Source of the DNA: Pelodera strongyloides
Lineage: Eukaryota; Nematoda; Chromadorea; Rhabditida; Rhabditidae
Direction of reading: 5' to 3'
Assembly (NCBI GenBank): GCA_036852015.1
Contig: JAANDG010000084.1
Coordinates: forward strand, 248,001 to 312,000
Length of the DNA stretch: 64,000 bases
Both the position numbers and the translations under genes were made by a program. Shown one piece after another: positions 34,174 through 46,200 of this stretch (positions within the stretch are counted from its first letter, which is position 1; every line of letters begins with the position of its first letter). A model generated the notes under the pieces. That model did no database searches and was not told the DNA's origin. It was given only the letters and a program-made list of their open reading frames with translations.

Positions 34174-34994
34174 ATGGATCTTCTCTCACTCTTCGGTCTA
34201 GTTATCAATACTGTAGTACTATTGGGCGCGATCGGAGCCGCCGTCGCGCTCATTCTCGCACAAAATGAGGTAACTTTTATTTTTAAAGCGCTATAACACG
34301 TGGTTTTGCCACATGCAAAGCAGCATTACAGGTGTTTTTGAAGTTCCGGAAATTTGCACATATAATTATATAAGAAGCTAGTGACGTGTAGGATTACTGG
34401 TAGAGCGTAGGTTTCACAAACCACGTGAAATAACGCTTTAATGTTATAAATTAATCTTACAGGCTGTATCTGAGATCCAAAAGGCTGCTTCTGTAATTCC
34501 GATGGCTAATGAGACCGTTCAATACAGTGAGGTGCCCATGGCCGTCGTGTGTGTCATAGCCAACCACGTCAACATTCCGCTTCAAGATGTTAGTTTGAGT
34601 TTACGCTGAAACTTCGATGGTACTCTGCGAAAGGCTTGTACGATTATGTGTGCCTCGATATTCTGGTGATACTATGGCGAAGCTGGGGTCACATAAGAGG
34701 GCGCACCGTACGCGGCAATTGCGCCAGATCTTCGCCACGTATGTAATGGTTCTATGTTTATGGACTCAGTAATGGGTGTAGAGATCCATAAATCGATCTC
34801 TCAGATCAATCAATAAATAACAAAATAATCCATATTTTTAGGTTGCCGCCGAATACGTCAAGGACGCCGAATCTCGTCGTGCCCTCATTCTGTCCAACTT
34901 CAGAAAGGATCCCCTGTCTGATTATTTCATTTCTCGATTCCCATCCAAGTTTATCTCGCATGGATACGTCGGAGAGGAACTTCTCATTCAGTAA
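34174..34994 (+). CDS. Small single-pass membrane protein, 124 aa
   Basis: Not recognised. Exons 34174-34269, 34463-34588, 34842-34994, all phase 0. The N-terminus is a strong hydrophobic helix (LFGLVINTVVLLGAIGAA, residues ~5-28), a signal anchor or signal peptide. The rest is soluble and mixed-charge, with an N-glycosylation site (NETV) and a C-terminal region rich in aromatic and basic residues (DYFISRFPSKF), ending LLIQ. CCACTCAG ending at 34149 is a candidate trans-splice acceptor, and AATAAA at 35037-35042 ends the gene. Intron 1 is filled by a fold-back repeat. Composition and splicing support a real gene; no family is claimed. Confidence 0.7.
34283..34441. repeat. Fold-back repeat, GCGGTATGACACGTGG family (complete)
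   Basis: Begins TTTAAAGCGCTATAACACGTGG and ends CCACGTGAAATAACGCTTTA, a whole copy of ~160 bp that occupies most of intron 1 of the small membrane-protein gene. Confidence 0.7.
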
Positions 34995-35201
34995 AAGAAG
35001 AAAATTTTTTGAGAATAATGTTAATTATTTAATGTCAATAAATTATTCTAAAATATGTATATGTTTCCTATAGTTTACTGTAAGATATCATAATGGAAAG
35101 GAAAGGAATGTAGTTCATGATGTAAGCTAAATTGGAGCAGAATCTTAGATCTTCTACGGAAGGCTACAGTACGATAGTTTGAGGCATACTAGTGGAATTG
35201 A

Positions 35202-35289
<88 letters not shown>

Positions 35290-36014
35290 ACATGCTCTCA
35301 CACACATACACAGTAATAAAAAGAGCTATCAATTATTGGCTCCCCTCCCTGAACCTGGCTCCCTGTTCAGTCATATGTGTATTCATTTCGAATTGCTTCT
35401 CTTCTATGTTCTAACTAGCAAATTGGGAAGCGGTGCCAATGGAATTAAAGATAAGACTAACCAATAAGCCTTATCTCTTAACTCGTGAACATTACAGCCC
35501 CCCCCCCTTGTCTCTCTCCTACAACGCACGCCTACATTCTAAAAGTTGATCCATTTTGGTAGTAATAAATATTGATTAGTGAAATTATTAATCATCATTG
35601 TTATTCATGTTTTTCTACGGTAGCGAAATCACATGCGAACCAATTATTGAATCAATTGAGCATTCTTATTTTTACTTTATCTGAGTGAAATTTCATACTT
35701 CTGGGCACTATACCAATTTTTTTTTTCAGTTGCATTCTGTTTTTTATACTTTATCTTTCATCCATTATCTAATTTATATATGCTCAAACTTACAGTATGG
35801 CAGTTGTGTATAGTACATTGTGCATAGTGCACTCGCATAACATAGTTTATCATATATAACACATATATATAACATATATAACATAATATATAACACATAG
35901 CATAGTTCTAGTTTTACATGTCACTATTCTTGCGGCTAGGCTTAGGCTTATAAGAGGTCAAAGGTTTTGAGCATCTAGTTACTTTATGTTTCAGCGAGGT
36001 CGCTGTCCACTGTA
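34995..36014. other. Intergenic: poly(A) signal and CA repeat
   Basis: Holds the AATAAA at 35037-35042, a long (CA)n tract, a short poly-C run near 35500 and AT-rich DNA. A TTTCAG ending at 35994 is the probable trans-splice acceptor of the Mesh-like gene. Confidence 0.6.
35205..35287. repeat. (CA)n microsatellite
   Basis: About 41 uninterrupted CA units. Any His/Thr-rich frame across it is an artefact. Confidence 0.97.
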
Positions 36015-38204
36015 ATGTGGCTGCGAATATTGACCACTACCGTAGTGGTGGTGCTGTGTTCGTGGCGTACACTAGGCACAGTACTTGATGGAACATCGGA
36101 TGTCAAATCCATATTTGAATTGTTTCCCAATAAGAAAGAGCAATTACATGTGAATGAGGAGGAACTATGCCCTGAACAACCTGAAGCTAGCAGGTTTGTT
36201 TTAAAATAATTATAAATAAAGCTTTGTAACATTCGGTTTTGAAACATATGCTGGACGCTGTTTTCACATGTAGTGTATGCAAATAAGTGCGTCCGTTTAG
36301 TCTAATTATAGTCATTTACATACAACATATGGGAATGCAGTTGTTCAACGTACGGTTCAAAAACGATAGTTAGCTCGCTTTAAAAGTTGGTGCAGATCGC
36401 TAAACTAACTCTAGGTGTTTAGCAATCTTTCGGAAACTCTCCTCCTCTTCTGTATAAGAAATGAAAGAGACACGTTTCATCCACGGGTCCGACCTCCGAC
36501 TGATATAATTTTAAATTATAATTTAGTCATCCAAAAAGTTTAGGCACAGGCACGGCACACATTTACTTTGAATATTTTCACCACTAAAAATGTTCCTTTT
36601 AGGTTACCCTCAAAAAAAGAACTCCAGAAAATATTAGAAAGTTCTGCAGCAGAGGATAACAAATATCCACCGCATATACGTAAAAAGAGACAGGTGAGAT
36701 CAAAAACATTTCTAGTTGTTAGACTTATCTGCGTTTTCGGAATATTTTAAAGAGGTATGACACGTGGTATGCCAAGCTAACCTTTCTAATTTTATTCTAT
36801 ATTTAGTTATCTCGTCAGAGTTACGAACAATATCTGGCTAATCTGGCAAAGGCTGATTATGACGTGAGATATGAAGAAGGTAATATTATATGTTCTTTTT
36901 TTTATAGGAAATGGGTGAACCCATTTGGTGACGGTTCATTGGTTTTTTTCGTGGGCCAGCCCATTCGGTGGCCACGTCGTTACCATGTGGTAACCATTTG
37001 GTGACTAGTTGATGACGGTTTCCGATGAAACTTGGGACACCAAATGTGTTGGTTCACGAAAAAAGGGAACCGTCACCAAATGGTTCCTCCGTTTCCTATG
37101 AATGTTCTTATTTTTAGTTTTGTGTATTCTAGGCTTATTGTTAGGCCAATTAGACGATAAATATGTGACAAATAGTGGACCGATTAAATTACCAGACATT
37201 CTCTCGACTGTTTATGGAGCCCTTGAAACGTACATGCACATTATTCACTTTTTGTTTTCTTCTTCTATGAATAAACTTGCGAAAAATCCACTTTGGCCTT
37301 GATTTTTACTATAAATAAAAGAAAACTTATTGAGTTCAAACCCATATAGACAGTAGCTGAACCGCAACCGTATGTACACAATACTTAATGAGTAAAGAGT
37401 AAATAAAGAGACAAACCTTAGATCACCAGCCAAATATAGATAAAAAGGACAGAAAACGTCCAGAGAGTTCAGTTCTCTACACGTGTTTTTGTTTGTTTTG
37501 TACAGATTCGCTACTTTTTCCTTTGATGTACTTGGTTTCCTACCATGTAAACCGTGGCCTATGTTATATTTGTGGGGAGAAATATATTACTATGTTTCTG
37601 AAGACATATAGGGCGCCCTAAAAAATTAGTACATTATAGCAACCGAGAGATTTAAAACTTATTGACGTACTTCATTCTCGTGTAGGCAAACTTATTCAGG
37701 CAATAATGGAGAACAATTAGCACATAATACCGCAAACCACGTGTCATGCCGCTTTAATTAGTTAGCTTGAAAGTTCAGGATGGCAGCATATCTTGTACCC
37801 ATTCGGAGCATGGACCATGGATGAACAACTGATGGGTCAGTCGGGCAGAGAAACACAGGCCAATCTGGGATTTGATTGTCCGTTTTTTGGATTTCGGTGA
37901 GTGGTTTAATAATATGGAAAATGAGGGAAACTCGCGACAGGCTGATCACATTCAAGGGCATCAGTTCTAAGTCTGTGTAATACCTGTAAAACCCCCAATT
38001 CTCCTTGATGTTCCAATTGAGCTACAAAGCAATGTATCTTAAATTCCAGCCCACAAGCTACAAACTCCATATTCCAGGTTCAACTACACTCTCGTCTATC
38101 CGATGGGAATGATCTCGTTTGCTCAGCCTCCGTTCATCAGTCCTCCATTCTCGTTCCCGAATCCATCATGGCCCAATCAGAGGGATCACTCGTTTATTGG
38201 TAAG

Positions 38205-38238
<34 letters not shown>

Positions 38239-41200
38239 GTGAGTGAGACCCAGACAAAGAGAGAGAGAGAGTGAGACATAGACAACCAATCTGAAGAGAA
38301 TTATACCTCTGTTCATAGATACCGACGAGTATCTGGCGCGAAAGTGTAGCGCGGTGAGAACCTGGTACGACAGGCGGATAAGCGCGATGACTTTGTCAGG
38401 TTTTCGCGATGAGGACCTGGCGAAAGTTTGGCGCAGACACATGTGTGTGCTTTTACTACCAAAATGAATAATTACATGGCCTTTCATATATCTTTTCTTT
38501 TACTTTTGTATTTTCAGCCCCATTCTACGCCGATTCCATGTACCAATGGATTGGAAATACCAAAGTGTCCAACGTTTTCTACCGTTCCGTTCACAGGCCG
38601 AGGGTGGGTTATTATTTTGAATAAATTATTCAAACGATTTCTCACCCAGCATCTGAGCGTTAATCTGGCAAGCACCCTGTGTTAGCCGCGTTCACAAAGC
38701 TAGCGCCTTGCTTACGCGACAATTTGGCGGACGAAATGCGCAGGCATCGATTACAACTCAATACTGGCGAACATCCCGCGCTAGTTGCTCTCACAACCAC
38801 AAAGCCGCTGTCCTCGTTATTTCCAAATGTGTACTGACAGCTTATTGGTTCCTTTACTGTTTCTGTGTTTGCATGACCTAGACAAATACGGTGATAATAT
38901 CACCATGATAAGTCAGTTCTCTTATCGCATTAATTCTGATTCACACTAATGGAAGAAAGGGGAACTCCGTTCATTTGAAGAAGTTGGAAAGAGAATTCAA
39001 AACTTATGGGGTTTCAAAGTATGCTGGAAATTTACTGTATTTTGGAACTACACGAGAATATTTTTTTAATTTTTCGTATTAACATATATGCAGATTTCGT
39101 GCGAAAATACGGTAGTATTGACACACACAGAATCACACCGATTTTTTGGGATACTTTGAAACCTCATAATATAAAAACAAAGATTTGACTTAGGGACACT
39201 GACAGTGTCAGTTCTGTGTGCAACCAGGCATAGTAAAAAGTGTTGCTTTGTGACCGTTTGTTTAGCTTAGGTTTGGTTTGGTTTACGCTAGCTGCGGGCT
39301 CAACTAACAACATGTAGATGTATTCAACGGAAATTTACGTTTATTTTAGTTTTCAAAGTTTGTACTTCAGCTCGACAATGACGACCTCTATGATCCAAAC
39401 TTGGACAACAATGATGCCCTTTATCAGACAAATCAGATGAACAACCCATTTGGAACTTCGAATAATCTGAACCCTTTTGCGAACCAACAAGGAGCACAAC
39501 AGGTGAGTAATGAACTATGTGAGGGGACCAAGACGATGAAAAAAAGTGAAACATTCGTATAAAAAGTTATGGACTTACTGACAATATTAGTTCTGCTTAG
39601 AAAGCAGACATATAAAAGTGCTGCTTTCAATTGACCGGTGAGTTTCTTTGTGAAAGCCACTTGTCGTGATTAGTACATTATTTACTTTGACCATCCAAGA
39701 TCTTGTTAATTATTCTTTATACCGAGTCCCGATCCCCTTAGGACGGGCATAACATAAGGGACTCCCTCATACTGCTGAAAATTATCGATTTTATCGCGCC
39801 CTAATTAATATTAATTATAAGAAGTAGGGTATATGTTATTGACTTATTGATTAATTGATTTGACTACAGTCATTCGGACAACAGCAACAATTCGGACAGC
39901 AACAGCAATTTGGACAACAGAATTTCGGAAGAAAGAAGAGACAAATGCCCGGAAGAGTGTCACAGCCAGGCACGCAAATTAGAATATTATTAGCAAAACG
40001 GTCAACAGAGAGCAGAGATCTCATTATGGAAACGCCAGTTGCAACTGGACAGCGACCATTTGGCGACGGTTTTGTAGTAACCTGTAATCAACCACCGGGT
40101 TAAGATTAAATTATGGCATCCGGTCTGATTTCTTACATTGAAAATGATACATTTATACAACATATTCATAATTTGTCTTGTCCCCGAGTCTTTCATGATT
40201 TATTTACTCTGCTTCCTTTGACCGTAATCGATTGTTTGTTTAGGAATGGTTGTTGATCCTCTCCTCCTTGACAACATCACCCAGCACGTACAGGAAGGGT
40301 ACACTGGTGCGAATGGTTGGAGGGCAGAGCATGCATTCATTGTCACATGGTACAGGGTAGGTGACGTATCATTTAATTAGACATCAAGTACAATATTACT
40401 AGCTCCCCTTTGTAGCTTCTACCTTCATGCATATTCTCCCACATATTTCAGCTCCACAAACCTACCGTATTCCTTATATACAGTATCTTTTCCTCCAACA
40501 GTACCTCTTCCCTTACGGAATTTCCCAGAAAACCTTGAGGGGAGATGTAACAGTACTCCCATTCAGATGGCCTACGGTGGAGCTCCCCGTGCCCTCGACG
40601 TCTCTCAATTCGAACATGTGAAGGACTGGCAGAATACCTTCCAATTAGTACTTGCTTCTGATGAAATCAGAACCTTTGCCATCTTTAACTATGCCCGAGT
40701 CAACTGGACGTCTAGTAACGAAGCCGGAGGTAAGAAGTTTTCATAATATATTTTTGCTCAAGCTTACACACTAGTGAAACTATTATTGGTTAAACTGTAT
40801 TGGCTAATTGGTAGTTTAAATATAGCGCTTATATTTATCTTATGTGCTAGGGTACTAGGGTGGGTGTGTATGTCGGTCGATATTCGATCATTATGAATAC
40901 CATTAGATACCAATACGAAACTCTTTAGGACTGAACGGGTTTGGTGGAAAGCAAGCTGCAATGGCGGGTTTCAATGGTGGTAACGGCACCGGATGGTATC
41001 CACTCCCGTATTCTGGACATGGTTAGTTTAGTGGATGTGTAGCCGTTAGCCCACCTTCATAAAATTATAAAACTGTAGTGAAATGTAAGAAAATCGGACT
41101 AAATTTATTTTCCTGCACGGCAAAAGAGACTCCGCATGTTGTGTCATCTCATAAGCATGTACATTATTTCGTAAGTTATAAGCACGCACGAACTCGTCCC

Positions 41201-43179
41201 CCAAGCCTCACAGAGTCCAGGACAACAGGAGATCGTCGTAGACAGTAACAGTGAGGTCTATATTTTCCTAGCTGAGATACGACACGTCTTATTGTTTTTT
41301 TTTTATATTTATTTGTTAAACCATTCAAGGTCGTATCTGGAAGCTCGGCTACTTCTCCAACGTGCTCACTCCTGGAAGGTGGATTCACCGAGTTGATGAG
41401 ATCATCATCCCCGCTGGGTGCACCAATGCTAGTGATGGTGAGACTGATTTGAGTCCTATAAGCAGCCGCCGTTATCGGGCTGGCGTCGAAATTTTGAGCT
41501 TATATATGCTCAAGAGCTGCACGTTTTACTATTGCTGTGACCATTGTAACCGCATTAACTTCGCAAATTAGAGCGCAATAATAACCGCCCACGCGTCAAA
41601 AGTTGAATTATTATGTAAACAGAACGCGAGACGGACTTTTCTGGTTCAGCCGTGATAGCGCATGTGTGGGCGAATTTTTTGGGTTCCAACCACAAGTTTC
41701 GGCGCCAGCTCTACGTTTAGGGTCAACAGACTTTATGAAAACATTGAATAATGTTGATTAAGAACAAGTATTGCAGGTGGTGTAGTGACCGCCCCTCCAT
41801 GGGGTCCTATGCAAGGTGGTATGGCCGTAAACATATCTGGACCATGTCTTAGAGAGAAGGACAATATTAAAGTGAGTAGTTTTTTTATTACGATTTTCCC
41901 CTTCTGGTAATCCCTTTTTTATGTTTAAGCTGACCGTAGTAAAACCTAGACCATACTTTGTTACGACAATAAAAGGCAGACTCCCTAGAAGAAAGTAAAC
42001 TTATTTATTCAGTTCTATAATTCAGTTGTAAAGCTTTATTGGCTATTATCTTCTACGGTACGGTTTACGGCTTACAGTTACGGTACGGTAGCGAATTATT
42101 TTAATTTTTCATTTCAGGTCACGTTCGAGTCCTGGCAAGTAGATTGCAAGCGTATTAGTCGAGTGCGTGCCCGATGTATAATGCCCATGTTCCATAAAAC
42201 TGGAATGGTCCCGATAAGAATGTCGCGCGATGGAGGACAGAGTTATCCATTCTTTGGGAAATTTTATGTTTGTCAGTGTTATGAGGATAATACATACTAA
42301 TTTCATCACTAAGGTAGCCTTCGTGGCTCCTCTTAAGTAGGGTACACCTATCAGTTGCAAAACATATGACGTGGAGCGAGACCGAACCCGTGCCGCTTTT
42401 TTGAAGCAGGATCACACCCGAATGAGCTATATATATGAAAGATAGAACTGAAACAATAAATGAAAGGAAAAGATTGTGTATTGATGATGTAGTTATGTAG
42501 TTGCAAAATTAATTAATCAATCAATCAATCAATCATCAATAATTTGCTATGCACAAATGTTTACTATATGTCTTTTCAGTAGTTCCAGCGCGTGTTCCAG
42601 CCGCTGTGAGTTTAAAAGACGACGTTGACGATGTGAACAATCGATGGTATCAACCATATGCGGAGGAATTGTCGTTGGGGTGGCAGGTTAGTTAGTTTAA
42701 AAAAAATTAGGAGGCGGTCGTAAGATAACATCGCTATCAGCGTTGCTGCATGTAACTTGTTCATTTCTTTTCTAGATGCTCGATTTTTTTTCTTGTTCAA
42801 GTTTTGGAGCTATATTTTCGACTTTGGTCCAAAGAAATTTGTTGTTTTCCTGTTTTCTCTCGTTATTGCAAGTCTTGGTGGCTCTAGAGTTTAGTGCTAA
42901 GCTAGGGAGCTTGTACAATCCTGCTCATTATGTGCGAAGTTCGATCACATCGACACAAGCCGTTGTACGCGTAAGGCATTACAGTAACTATGTGAAAGCA
43001 TGTGTTCCCGTGATACTGTTACCGAGCTCTAATCAAAACACTTTAGGCACTCAACTTGACGTACAATTTGGGTGCTCGAGTCGATATTAACTTGTATGGA
43101 TACTGGGAGGATGCTGACAGGTCGGCGTTATTGATTTGTGAATGTATATATATATATATATATATAGATATATATATAT

Positions 43180-43263
<84 letters not shown>

Positions 43264-46200
43264 CGGTGGCGTAAACAATTGCGCCCAAGGGAGACAGGAG
43301 ACATGTTGCTTATTCTCGCGAGCTAATATACTATGCGTGACTACTGTAGTTAGTAACGGAACCAGTTTCTTGCCGTTGGCCGATTCCTTAAGAACATAAT
43401 GTGAGCGAAAAGAAAATTGTGTGTGTTTAGCTCGATGTTTTTGTTCTGAAATTTTATTTACTTTATTATTTAAGATCTCATTTCGTAAAACTCGACTACT
43501 TGGCAAAGGGAATACCTAACACTGGCAGTTACACATTCAAACCCTTGCAATTGCAACGGCAAAGGATGCTGGAGGTAGGAATGTTTAATTTCTACCGTAC
43601 TGTGTGTAGCTGAAGCGTTGTGTTAGCAAATATTGATGTACTTTATCTAACCTTACCTTGGAGACGTACAATCAAATCTTCATAGAGCACCAGTATTTGA
43701 CAAGCAATTGCGAGAATATGGAAGAGAGAGAGAAATAAGTTGTAAACGTGAAAGCGAAATACCGGCTGGTTTTTGAAACACATCGACTACACCAGCAAAA
43801 TGAATTAGAATAAAAAATCGAGCAACTTAGCATAAATACGTAAGAATTCAGTTGTCCACGATGCGCTTCAAAAAACGGCCGGAATTTCGCTTGAAAATAG
43901 TATATCATCATTCTTTACCTACATTTTCAGGACGCTTGGAAGAAATTCCACTTCGGTTTTGTGCAAGTCGCCCTTTCTGACAAGGAAGATGGAGTGTTGT
44001 GGAGCAAACCGACACCATTCCCTTGGTATGCTTCCTTTCTTTTTCTTTTTTTTAGCACTATTAGTGGTAGGTTCTACATTACTTGCAAAACAACTTGTAA
44101 GGAATTATAGTGGTATTTGTATGTAAGGTAATTACTTATTCCACAAAAATATACTGTAACAGATTTATTGATTTGTTTCTTCTAGGTTCCACTTGGAAGA
44201 ATGGAAGAAGCACTACGGTAAGAACTGGGCCGTCGACATGTGCATTGAATGGTTTGAATACGATGGAAAGAGGAGGAATTTCCAATTGGAATTAACAAAA
44301 GATCTGCCGTGTCCTTGTAAACTGTCACAGGTGAGCGATCATTTAAGACGGTGATGTGCGTGGTTTGTGAAGTATATTATACAAAACATCAATTTTTTTT
44401 ATGATTTAGGCGATGTTGGATCTCGGCCGTTTCATGCCCATAATGAACTGTGACAAGGATGGAGATCTATCTTGTCCATACAATAAAGGAGCAAAACATT
44501 GCATACAAAGTGTACAGCCAACGTATGATTTTTAGCTTATAGCTAGCGTAGCCTAGTTCACCTAATTCGTTTCTACGATGACGTCACGCCAAGATACTGA
44601 GTCATAGGTCATAGCCCTATTGTAGTTACTGTAGTTTTACCAATATACTGTAGTTTCAAAGCCGTAATCATTCATTTAAAACGTTTCCAGTTGATTTCCA
44701 GAAATAATATTCATTACGCAGACATAATTCAAAATCTACACTATTTCTTGCTAAGTGAATATTTTATACTATTTTTGGTTCCCGACTAAATCCTATTCTT
44801 CCAGCTGGTCCGGTGCTTCTCAACAATGTTGCTATGATTATGAAGGCTACTTGATGTTCACCGATGATTGGGAACCTGATGGTGATTACACGAGGTGATT
44901 AGTGATTAAACTTGGCCGGTATACCCTCACTAATCAAAAATGATTGTCATATCTCAAATTGCACTATATAAGAAACCCCTCGCCAGCAGTTATCACTCAC
45001 GGCTTCTGTTAGAGTACAGTTTATACAATTTATGCCACCAAGTGAAACTTTGGCCGGTGTGCGGCCTACGAAAAAAAAACGGGCGCGGCCATGTGTGGCG
45101 GTCCATTTCAGACCTAATGTAGACCGCGCACCGGCCTAATTTCCTTAACATGGAGGAAGTTTCGGTATTTCTTCAGTTCACCTATGTGGCTTATTTTATT
45201 TTATCCCGAGACATTGAAGTTCTCGTAAATGTCACACACCAGCTCTTGTTTCTGAGAAGCCATATGGAAGAAAGACGCTGAATTGGTATATACATTTAGA
45301 TTCTTCCAACCGGGCACCCCTGCCCGTTCTCATTACTTTGGTGCTTATCCATTCAAGCAACCTCCATTCATACCAACCATGTCAAACTATCAATTGGACG
45401 TGCTACCGTATCAGACTTGCTGCACGTAAGTGAATGTATCTTAACTTAACTTGACACAGTGCTGGTCGTGCTCCAAGTTTGCGCCAAGTGTCGGTTCTAT
45501 TTAGCGCACTTCTGGCGCACCTCCCGCACTGGCACACGAAGTGTACAGATAACAAAATGAGTTGTTCGTTTAGATATGCCCAACATTGCGAATTCTATTA
45601 TTGGAGACGGATGACTAACGGATGTCAGGACTATAAAGCACCAGCTGCAGGGTAATTTACATAGGTTTCTATAATATCAGACGGCTAATACGCCTGAGGC
45701 GTCCTTGCATGATAAAAAGTTCACTGTGTTAAGCTATGTTGAAAATCTTGTGTAGAAGACAGTCGCAGAAAACGAGGCTTGATTGAGCTCGACACCCAGA
45801 CCGGCGGAACAATTTATTGATATGTTTTCTGTAACATAAGCCCTAGCCCTACAGTTACTCTTTTATATAATAAGATTAACCTAATGCTGCTTCAAAAGGA
45901 AACAGAGAGAGTGCATAGGGACGATAGAGTACAACACATACCCTTGTTAGCCTTGCGTACTTTCAGGTACATTTATGGCGAGCCGCACGTGTTCACTTTT
46001 GATGGAATCAAGTACACGTTCCCAGGAAAGGTGAGAGAGATAATGAGAGAGAGGGTAGAGGAAGCAGAAGTAAGATGAAGAGGATAGCGTGTGTATGTGC
46101 GAGAGAGAGGGAGTGGGGAGAGAGAGAGAAGAGGGGGTGTGTGTAGATTTAAATAAAACTATTTTCCAGGGTTACTATGTCCTTCTGATGAACGAGGATC

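Larger units (their letters stand above)
36015..41871 (+). other. Mesh-like gene, block 1: N-terminus and NIDO (exons 1-13)
   Basis: Exons 36015-36193, 36603-36693, 36807-36879, 37779-37896, 38078-38199, 38518-38603, 39371-39502 (or from 39350), 39870-39969, 40244-40360, 40502-40729, 40929-41021, 41330-41437, 41777-41871. Exon 4 opens with [11 protein letters not shown], exons 9-12 carry the NIDO core ([33 protein letters not shown]). Exon 8 is Gln-rich ([13 protein letters not shown]) and includes a second basic site GRKKRQ, an insertion before the NIDO core. Both basic sites could be cleaved by furin-type proteases. Confidence 0.85.
42118..45651 (+). other. Mesh-like gene, block 2: AMOP region (exons 14-23)
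   Basis: Exons 42118-42271, 42580-42686, 43047-43120, 43475-43574, 43931-44025, 44186-44330, 44410-44522, 44805-44894, 45300-45425, 45574-45651. The AMOP domain spans exons 19-21: [35 protein letters not shown], then [11 protein letters not shown]. Its Cys pattern is complete. Further Cys follow (YQTCCT, HCEFYYW). Confidence 0.88.

Noticed and set aside
35192..35467. His/Thr-repeat protein
   Set aside because: Frame runs through a (CA)n microsatellite.
37507..37550. Extra exon of the Mesh-like gene with good acceptor TTGTACAG
   Set aside because: It would leave the wrong phase for exon 37779; joining 36879 directly to 37779 is in frame.
42375..42425. tRNA-like B box on the minus strand (GGGTTCGGTC)
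   Set aside because: No A box and no foldable stems.
43056..43399. Tyr/Ile-repeat proteins on both strands
   Set aside because: Translated (TA)n microsatellite; only 43047-43120 is a real exon.
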